The notes beneath the pieces were generated by a model. The model made no database searches and was not told where the DNA came from. It saw nothing but the letters and a program-made list of their open reading frames with translations. This document shows, one piece after another, positions 7,076 through 14,162 of a stretch of DNA of 16,269 nt. Position numbers and translations under genes: made by a program. The DNA comes from Tritrichomonas foetus. Its lineage: Eukaryota > Parabasalia > Tritrichomonadida > Tritrichomonadidae. Numbering within the stretch: the first letter of the stretch is position 1; every line of letters starts with the position of its first letter. The DNA lies in assembly GCA_001839685.1 (NCBI GenBank), contig MLAK01000690.1:61838-78106 (forward strand). Reading direction: 5' to 3'.

Positions 7076-10000
7076 TTAACACTTAGAATTAATGGTTTGG
7101 AGAAGCTGTATGGCTAAATTTCTAACTGGTTGTGAAGGATCATTCAAAAACTTACTTCCAACTATATCAATTCTAAAGTCTGTTGCCATTTTCTTGGGAT
7201 TGGTTGCAGCAAGTAAAATAGCAAGAATTAATGATATTAATGACTTCCTTAATTCGGGTGCAGAATCGTAATCAGATGAATTCAATCTCTTGATAATTTC
7301 TTGAACAAGTTTTGTGTCAGCTAAACTTTTTGTGAGGCTTTGACATTTGTCACAAATCATCAAAAGTTTATTCGCAAATTGAGATTGTAAAGAAATTGTA
7401 TCTGATGAAAAGACTGAAGCTATAATTGATGTAAATGTATTAATATTTTCAATTAATGATTTTTCTATGATGCTTGGTTGATACATTGCCCAAATGTCAT
7501 ATGAAGCCAAAACTTGTTCTTTATGGGGATTCTTTTCAAGTAAGAATAACAAAGTTTCCAAGCCATTATTTTTTTCTAAGAGAGTTGAAATGTTTTCATC
7601 TTTAGAATGATTATTAATTATTTCTAGAAATAGCATTGTTGCTAATTCTTTAACAGGTTGTTCATTCATTATAATATTTGATAAAATTGGAATCAATGGA
7701 AGAATCTGTGGTAATTTTTCAGTTGTTAGCATCAAAGAAATATGGAAAATTGCAGAAAAACAAGTATTTTGCATGAAATTCATACGTGAATGTTCACCAA
7801 TATGTAAATGTTCAATCAATCGAGTAATTAATTTAGTTTTCCATAACTTTGGAACAACGTTTTTATCCATAGCAAGATTATTCATGCATTTAATTATAAT
7901 GAATAAGTTAAAGTCATCTAATTCTGCGGTGTTATTATTTTCTTCTTCATTATTAGTAGATGCTTTGCATCTAGCTTTTGTAAATATATCATCAATGAAT
8001 TCTTTTTCAGCCATTTTTAGTTTAACTTGTGTTTCACCTGTAGACAAAACTTCGAAAATACGACAAAGGATTTCCATTAAAGGATCATCTGGATCTAAAT
8101 CAACATATCTCTTTCCAAGCAATGAAACAAGATTTGATTGGGCAATAATACGTGCGAAACATGACTTTGGTGTTGATGAATGGAAATTGAAAACAGCATC
8201 AATGATTTCAACAATTAATTTTGTAAGAATTGGTCTTTCTTTATGTGGATAAGTTTCAAAAACTTTTGCGATCTTTAAAAGACCACCTGCACTGATAAAC
8301 ATTTGTAAAGGTCTTTTCATACTTATACAAAAATTATGCAAGATTTTCAGGGATATTTCTTGAATTAATGCAGAGTATTTCACATCAATTACATATTCAA
8401 ATAGGTAAGGTAAAATACCAAGTAAGCAGAGCATGTTTTGAGTATCTGTTTGGTCTGCTGTAGCAATGTATATGAAAGGCAAAGCAGCTTCTAATAATTT
8501 TTGATTTCTTGATTGCAGAATTGTAACAATTGGAATAGCTCCATGAAAGTCAGCTAAGTTTGCTTTCAAAAATGGCTCAATTTCGAATGTTTTCATTAAA
8601 TTGTAACAGATATTGTAGAAATCGTCATTTTGTTTATGATCTGAACACATTGTTGGAAGCTTATCAATTTCATTAATTACAGATTTCATTAATTGGTTCT
8701 GTCTTTCTCTTTCTTGTTGAATATCATCATCATCATCATCGAAAATATCATCAAGTTGAGCCATTGTATCAGCAGGTGTTGGCTTGACTAATTGAACAAT
8801 CGATAAACTTTCATCAGAACCACCACCAAAAAGATCATCACTATCATCATCTTCAAGACTTGCAAGAGGTTGCAAAGGAATTCCTGTTACTAATTTAGGT
8901 GCATTTGGTTGATAAGATGGTATTTGAATCTTTAAACCGGAATCTGGACCAGTTCCAAAGACACCAAAGTCTTGATCATCATCAATATCATCTTCAACAA
9001 AATCTTCAATATCTGCCATTTCTTTTTCATCATCTGCTTCAATGTTTCCATCGTCATCATCATCGATAAAATTATCTAATGTTTGTGGACTAAGTGCAGG
9101 CTTAATCGAAATCAATGGTGTTAATTTCGGAAATGGTTCTTTATCATTTCCAAATTCAAAGCTATCACTATTATCTGAATCAGATTCAAAAAATTGATCA
9201 AGATTGCTTGGTGCTTTGGCAATTTTACATTTATCTCCAGCTTCTTCTGAATCATCACTAAATAAATTATCAGAATTTGAATTTTCAACAAATCTATCTA
9301 GTTCTGTAGGTTCCTTTTTTTCATTTGATTTTGATTGAGATGATTGTTGTTGTTGTTGGGATTTTTGTGGGATAAATGACAAACCTCCTGCAGTGAGTGA
9401 TTTTCTACGAACATATTCAATATTATCAGAATCATCATCTTCATTGTTCTTTTTGATCCATCTATGTTCAAGTAATTGATCTGCAGATAAACGAAAATCT
9501 TTATCTGGATTTAAACACGATTGTAAAAAGTCACGAAATTCAGGAGAAATGTTATCAGGAAGTGGTGTTTCATGACATTGAGCAATTTTATACATAGCTG
9601 GAATTGGATTTAATTCAATATAAGGTGGATTTCCTGTAATCATTTCAATGGCAGTAATTCCAAGTGACCAAATATCACTTTCAGTTGAAATAATATTATC
9701 ATTAATCACTTCAGGTGCTGTCCAGTATGGTGAGCATTGTAAATCACTTTGACTGTTCATATCGGACTTAATATTAATTGAAATCCCAAAATCAGATAAT
9801 TTTGCTACATTGTTGATTAATAAAATATTGGCTTCTTTAATATCATGATGAATAATACCCTGTGAATGAAGATATTGAAGACCCAATAAAATTTGTTGAA
9901 TATATTGTGCTGCCAAACGTTCTGTGAAATTTCCAAATCGTTTTTGAGTGCTTTGCAAGGACCCCTGTTCAGCATATTCCATGACGATGTATAAAAAGTC

Positions 10001-10627
10001 ATGAGTTTTATGTGAACCGATATATTTTACTATGTGTTCGTTATCTAAATGACTCATAATTTCAATTTCAGATTGAATACTTGATAAAGAATTTTGGTTG
10101 TCAAGTGGAATGGCTTTAATGGCAACTGGTTTTCCAGTGTCAGTATCAAACCCTTTGTGAACACTGCCAAATGCCCCTTGACCGAGGATTTTTGAAATTG
10201 AATAGTTTTCAAAACTAGTCGGTTTCTTTTCTTCTTTCACAGCTGAAACAGGCAATGTTTTCATATCTACAACAATTCTCTTTTTACCGCCGCCCCCTCT
10301 CTTCTTTTTAACCTTCTTTCTGACCGGATGGGCTCTTTGAAAGTGCTTTTCTAAATCTTCTGCTTCATTGTTGATGCAAATTCCGCATTTCAAACAAAAA
10401 TAAATATTTTTATTGAGCTGTTGATTAACGTACAAATGAAATCCTTCCCTTATACTGTCTCGAACAAAACATACGTGCGTATAATTCGGCAAAATAAAGC
10501 ATCCGGGAATAACAAATGAGGAATCGGTAGGAATAAAATCATTCGATGGAGAAATTTGTGCGACAGTAATTAGATAATCGTCGGGTGATTCGTCGGGGTG
10601 AGTTGGAGTAAAAATATCATTTTGCAT
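7076..10627 (-). CDS. STE-type protein kinase with C2H2 finger and C-terminal ARM/HEAT-like region (Cdc7/Cdc15/M3KE1-like)
   Basis: This is a 1183-residue serine/threonine kinase. Residues 76-100 carry a C2H2 finger (C78, C81, H95, H100), followed by a basic patch (RKKVKKKR, about 103-110). The kinase domain spans 142-391: P-loop GQGAFGSV (149-156), Lys171 in VAIK, helix-C Glu187, catalytic loop HHDIKEAN (260-267), DFG 279-281, APE 304-306, and DIWSLGITAIEM typical of the STE20/Cdc15 branch. All catalytic residues are present, but the usual HRD arginine is His261. Residues 395-650 are acidic and disordered, with a Q run and several LDxF-type acidic motifs; six GAT codons lie at 8723-8740. The rest, about 660-1183, is helical and reads like armadillo/HEAT repeats. 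Kinase followed by ARM/HEAT repeats is the plan of fission yeast Cdc7-like and plant M3KE1 kinases that act in septation and cytokinesis; that role here is inference. The start is the first ATG, 10627. Confidence 0.9.
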   Translation of the reverse strand: MQNDIFTPTHPDESPDDYLITVAQISPSNDFIPTDSSFVIPGCFILPNYTHVCFVRDSIREGFHLYVNQQLNKNIYFCLKCGICINNEAEDLEKHFQRAHPVRKKVKKKRGGGGKKRIVVDMKTLPVSAVKEEKKPTSFENYSISKILGQGAFGSVHKGFDTDTGKPVAIKAIPLDNQNSLSSIQSEIEIMSHLDNEHIVKYIGSHKTHDFLYIVMEYAEQGSLQSTQKRFGNFTERLAAQYIQQILLGLQYLHSQGIIHHDIKEANILLINNVAKLSDFGISINIKSDMNSQSDLQCSPYWTAPEVINDNIISTESDIWSLGITAIEMITGNPPYIELNPIPAMYKIAQCHETPLPDNISPEFRDFLQSCLNPDKDFRLSADQLLEHRWIKKNNEDDDSDNIEYVRRKSLTAGGLSFIPQKSQQQQQSSQSKSNEKKEPTELDRFVENSNSDNLFSDDSEEAGDKCKIAKAPSNLDQFFESDSDNSDSFEFGNDKEPFPKLTPLISIKPALSPQTLDNFIDDDDDGNIEADDEKEMADIEDFVEDDIDDDQDFGVFGTGPDSGLKIQIPSYQPNAPKLVTGIPLQPLASLEDDDSDDLFGGGSDESLSIVQLVKPTPADTMAQLDDIFDDDDDDIQQERERQNQLMKSVINEIDKLPTMCSDHKQNDDFYNICYNLMKTFEIEPFLKANLADFHGAIPIVTILQSRNQKLLEAALPFIYIATADQTDTQNMLCLLGILPYLFEYVIDVKYSALIQEISLKILHNFCISMKRPLQMFISAGGLLKIAKVFETYPHKERPILTKLIVEIIDAVFNFHSSTPKSCFARIIAQSNLVSLLGKRYVDLDPDDPLMEILCRIFEVLSTGETQVKLKMAEKEFIDDIFTKARCKASTNNEEENNNTAELDDFNLFIIIKCMNNLAMDKNVVPKLWKTKLITRLIEHLHIGEHSRMNFMQNTCFSAIFHISLMLTTEKLPQILPLIPILSNIIMNEQPVKELATMLFLEIINNHSKDENISTLLEKNNGLETLLFLLEKNPHKEQVLASYDIWAMYQPSIIEKSLIENINTFTSIIASVFSSDTISLQSQFANKLLMICDKCQSLTKSLADTKLVQEIIKRLNSSDYDSAPELRKSLISLILAILLAATNPKKMATDFRIDIVGSKFLNDPSQPVRNLAIQLLQTINSKC

Positions 10628-10934
10628 GAGAAATAAAATAAAAATCTAGAATTTGAAATATTCGAGAAATAATTTCACTTTTTGTGAAGAATTGTTAAAT
10701 TCACCATGACTTTTGTCTTACCAGTTAATTTCAGTATTTTTCTAATACCAAGATAATAAATATATTAAACTCAGTAATATTAATTTAATATTATAATAAT
10801 AATGAAACTTTAATTTTTATCTTTCAAGATATTTTAAATATATGAACCGAATTTTTTTCAGAAACCAATAATCGGTTTTCATTTAAAAAGTTTCTTCATT
10901 TCATCAGATTGAAGATATTTCGAAAAAAGTAATA
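10628..10934. promoter_or_regulatory. Divergent promoter region between the kinase and phosphodiesterase genes
   Basis: This 307-bp region must hold both promoters. For the plus-strand gene, TCATTTA (10879-10885) and TCATTTC (10896-10902) fit the trichomonad initiator, giving leaders of about 54 or 37 nt, longer than usual. No matching initiator is visible close to the kinase ATG on the minus strand. A 19-nt AT palindrome (TAATATTAA, one T, TTAATATTA) at 10775-10793 sits almost exactly at the centre. Confidence 0.5.
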
Positions 10935-12035
10935 ATGAAGCATAAAATATTGAATATATCTTTTGCAATAAATACGTTAATCTTATTATGTTGCATTTAC
11001 GGATTTTGCGTTTTAACATTATTGGACAAATATTGGGTCGATTCATATGAAAATTCTGCTTTTTTCCAAAATAAAACAAACTTAGTAAATAGAGCTATTA
11101 TTCTTGGTATTGATGGAGCAGGTAATTTATTTAATGCAGAAGCGCCAAATATACGTAATTTGATGAAAAATGGAATCTATACACTAAATGGAAAATCAGT
11201 AATGCCAACAATTTCAGCTGAATGCTGGGGATCAATATTTTATTCAGTTCCTCCTAAAACACATAAACTTACAAATCACTTAGTTGAATCTCGAAATATG
11301 TCAAATCCCAGCATTACATCCCTTTTTAAATTAACAAGACAAAATTTTCCTGATTCAGAAATCTATTCTTATGCAACGTGGAAAGCTTTTGATATTGGAT
11401 TTTTTGAAAATTATGTATTTAATGAAATATATGCTCGCTTCAATGATAGTGATGTGATTCAACAAGGAATAAACTGCATCAAGAACAAAAATCCAAAACT
11501 ACTATTCATGTATTTAGGAGATGTTGATCGAGCAGGTCATCATCATGTTTACCAATCAGAAAAATATTATCAAGTTTTAAATGATGCAGATAAAAGTATT
11601 TTATCTGTATTACAAGCCATGAATGAAAAGCATTATTTCGATGATTCTTTAATCATTATTCTTTCTGATCATGGTGGAAAAGGTAAAAGACATGGTTTAG
11701 GTATCAAAGATATGATAAATGTGTTTTTTACTGCTTATTCACCTCATTTCCCAGCAAATATGGAGATTTCTAATTATTCGATTATTGATGTCTCAAAAAT
11801 TGTTGCAGTATCACTGGGCATGGCTGTTCCAGATGACTGGATCGGTAAATATCCGCAAGAACTTACTGAATATTTCAGAGAAAAGCAAAGAAAGTTTGTT
11901 GAAAAATCGGTGAATGATTATATGAATTCAACATTTTTCTTGAGCATATTTTTGAGAATGAAAACCTTTTTTAACTTAGTTCAAATCAAAGCTAGATATT
12001 ATTATCATGAATTTATGCTTAGAAGTAATTTATGA
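10935..12035 (+). CDS. Membrane-anchored type I phosphodiesterase (alkaline phosphatase superfamily)
   Basis: This 366-residue protein has an uncleaved-type signal anchor at residues 8-30, so the catalytic part probably faces the lumen or the outside. The metal-binding plan of the alkaline phosphatase superfamily is visible: Asp60 in GIDGAG, a Thr/Ser nucleophile region at 92-94 (MPTISAECWGS), Asp196 and His202 in GDVDRAGHH, Asp245-His246 in LSDHGG, and His253 in KRHG. These resemble nucleotide pyrophosphatase/phosphodiesterases and GPI-ethanolamine-phosphate transferases, but the protein lacks the multi-pass C-terminal half of the latter. It most likely hydrolyses a phosphodiester or pyrophosphate at the surface or in an endomembrane compartment; the substrate cannot be read from the sequence. 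The end (about 330-366) is helical and aromatic-rich and may touch the membrane. ATG 10935 is the first in frame. Confidence 0.85.
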   Translation: MKHKILNISFAINTLILLCCIYGFCVLTLLDKYWVDSYENSAFFQNKTNLVNRAIILGIDGAGNLFNAEAPNIRNLMKNGIYTLNGKSVMPTISAECWGSIFYSVPPKTHKLTNHLVESRNMSNPSITSLFKLTRQNFPDSEIYSYATWKAFDIGFFENYVFNEIYARFNDSDVIQQGINCIKNKNPKLLFMYLGDVDRAGHHHVYQSEKYYQVLNDADKSILSVLQAMNEKHYFDDSLIIILSDHGGKGKRHGLGIKDMINVFFTAYSPHFPANMEISNYSIIDVSKIVAVSLGMAVPDDWIGKYPQELTEYFREKQRKFVEKSVNDYMNSTFFLSIFLRMKTFFNLVQIKARYYYHEFMLRSNL

Positions 12036-12864
12036 ATGGCTTGTCAGTCGGAAAAATTGTTTTTCGTAAAAATTTGTGTGAATAAAAATGATTATTTCTC
12101 TAACCTTTTTTGTTCCATGCGGTTTCTTGATTTTTCGTCAGGTTTCTGATTTGAATTTTGTTTTAGTAAACTCTAGGACAATATTTTAATAATAATTTAC
12201 TGCTTAATGGAATTATCAAACTAAAAAAATCAGATTTATATATAAAAACTTCATTTCATTTGATCATTGAAACAGAACTTCATCATTCTTCTTGAATTAT
12301 GTTTTCTGATCTCTATGACAATATTTCTATGATAGTAGTGTTTAAATGTGTTGCATTCAAGAAGTCATTTGCCATGAAAAGTGGGATAGTTATTTGTAAG
12401 TTTCAAAGCGAACTATATCAAAACAAAATCAAATGAAATTTTGGGTTGAATTGGAACAAAAATGTTGACATATCCCTAAATCAGAACTTTTAGTGAGAAA
12501 TAAGCTGATAATAATAAGGAACTAAAAATATATTTATAGTGTCAAGAACCATTATTTTTCATAAAATGCATCTTTCACTATTTTGTTATGACATGTTTAA
12601 AACAGGTATCAACTATAGTTTTGGAGATGATGTTACATTCGGTTTCAGTAATCCAACCCCAAATAATTATATGGATTGAGAAAATGATCATCAAATAGAT
12701 ATGACAATAAGAAACTCACAAATATAGTCAGATAACAATCAAAAATTAGTTAATTGTAGAGGTAATTCTATTTCGATGTATTGATCAAGTTAGATGTTCT
12801 TCGACGAAATTTTGAAGGTCAATTCTATGGTAAATTTAATTTTATCGTTTTCTAAATTGAAGAG
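12036..12864. other. 829-bp intergenic region with a possible coding relic
   Basis: No confident gene lies here. The plus strand at 12566-12679 has a 37-codon frame whose second half (GDDVTFGFSNPTPNNY) has unusually protein-like composition for this AT-rich gap. After its TGA the same frame continues for another 15 codons to a TAG, which suggests a decayed gene fragment or a tiny gene. A TAAA signal for the phosphodiesterase lies near 12080. TCAATTC with its A at 12821 is a weak initiator candidate 44 nt before the next ATG. Confidence 0.35.
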
Positions 12865-13830
12865 ATGATTTTCGCTTTCCTTCTTGGTAGTTGCTTTTGC
12901 TGGGAAGAAGAGCCCATGATTATTGCTATGGAAATCGCATTTAGACAAATAGGCGACAACGCACATACCACTGTCAAAAAAGTTTTACAGATGAATCACG
13001 AAAATTTAATACGAGATTCGATTATTGGCGCTTGGATTAATTCTATCGAGAAACCACCATCAAACACTTACACGTTTAATCATTGGCGCTTTACAAGAAC
13101 GCCAATCAATCGCAATCTTCCAGACGAATCAATAACTATGCACGAAAATCTCGACGACTTACAGGCACAGCTAAAAGAATTCGATGACTCTCTTTACAGG
13201 TCATCAATTCTCCAGCCATGGCCTTACACAGTAGCTTTCAAATCATATTTCGGCCTTGTTGGAGACGTTTATTCACCTCTTCATAATGCCGAACTTTTTG
13301 ATGAGAGATTCCCAGAAGGCGACAATTGTGGCAGGAACTTTTTCATCAAATATAATGGCAAAAATATATCTTTGTATGATTTCTGGGAAACAGGCTGTGG
13401 CCGCTTCACAAAATCGCTTCCTTACTCTGATGATGACTGGAAAGAAATTGACAAGCTTGCCGACCAATTAAGAGAAGAAATTCCATATACATCATTTAAA
13501 GATGCATCCACAAGCTTTGAAATCATTGGTGAAGAATCTAAAAATATTGCGAATCAAACTGTTTACTCAATTCAGTATAATCAAGAGTTAAAAGATGATG
13601 ATGAATATGTCAAACAGTGTAAAGAAATAACTACTCAAAGAATTGTGTTTGCTGCTTATAAAATATCAGTACAACTTAAAAAATTCAATGTTCCATCTTT
13701 TCCGGAAAAGGCACCTGAACAACCAGTTGGATCATCAGAAATTGTGGCATGGGCTGCCTTTTCACTTCTTCTTCCAGCTTTCATCTTTTCAGTTTGGAAG
13801 TATCTATCCGATAAAATTAAATTTGATTGA
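12865..13830 (+). CDS. S1/P1 nuclease-like membrane protein, active site degenerate
   Basis: This 321-residue protein is related to S1/P1 zinc nucleases, which cut single-stranded DNA and RNA outside the cell or in lysosome-like compartments. A signal peptide (about 1-12) would leave Trp13 at the mature N-terminus, as the family requires. FNHWRF (71-76) and LVGDVYSPLH (131-140) are the recognisable core. Compared with the nine P1 zinc ligands (W1, H6, D45, H60, H116, D120, H126, H149, D153), I read W13, M18, N59, H73, G130, D134, H140, Y171 and E175: only four are kept exactly. A hydrophobic helix at about 293-311 near the C-terminus makes it a type I membrane protein. Family membership is fairly sure; nuclease activity is doubtful. 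It may bind nucleic acid or another ligand instead. Stop-proximal TAAA signals are present. Confidence 0.8.
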   Translation: MIFAFLLGSCFCWEEEPMIIAMEIAFRQIGDNAHTTVKKVLQMNHENLIRDSIIGAWINSIEKPPSNTYTFNHWRFTRTPINRNLPDESITMHENLDDLQAQLKEFDDSLYRSSILQPWPYTVAFKSYFGLVGDVYSPLHNAELFDERFPEGDNCGRNFFIKYNGKNISLYDFWETGCGRFTKSLPYSDDDWKEIDKLADQLREEIPYTSFKDASTSFEIIGEESKNIANQTVYSIQYNQELKDDDEYVKQCKEITTQRIVFAAYKISVQLKKFNVPSFPEKAPEQPVGSSEIVAWAAFSLLLPAFIFSVWKYLSDKIKFD

Positions 13831-14162
13831 AATTATTCATTCGATTATTTTTTTGAAAAATAAAATTAAATAAAAGTATCATTTTAATCAACTCTTTATG
13901 CTTTTCATTTATCATAAATACTTTAATCGTATAAATATGCTTCCTAATTTGCTGTTTCCCTCATTTTCACGTCTTTACACATTAGTAAATATTCATTTCA
14001 TTTATTTGAATTTCATAAATAACATTTAGACTCCTTCTAAACTGATAGAGAAAGATTTTTTTGTATTCGTATAGTTATTCACGAAATAAATTTATGTATA
14101 AATAAAATAAAAAGGGAAAAAAAGGAAATTGAAGAAACAGGGATTTTAATTTTGCTAATATT
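13831..14162. other. Convergent intergenic region
   Basis: A 332-bp AT-rich gap between converging 3' ends. Several TAAA/AATAAA-type sequences (13858-13875) could end the S1/P1-like transcript. The ankyrin gene on the other strand ends TAAAA, a stop-overlapping TAAA signal. No further feature is seen. Confidence 0.6.

Noticed and set aside
7773..8252. 159-codon plus-strand frame
   Set aside because: It lies opposite the kinase's well-formed helical-repeat coding sequence and is a shadow of it.
8723..8740. ATC/GAT microsatellite as a separate element
   Set aside because: It is in frame and encodes an Asp run within the acidic kinase linker, so the coding sequence explains it.
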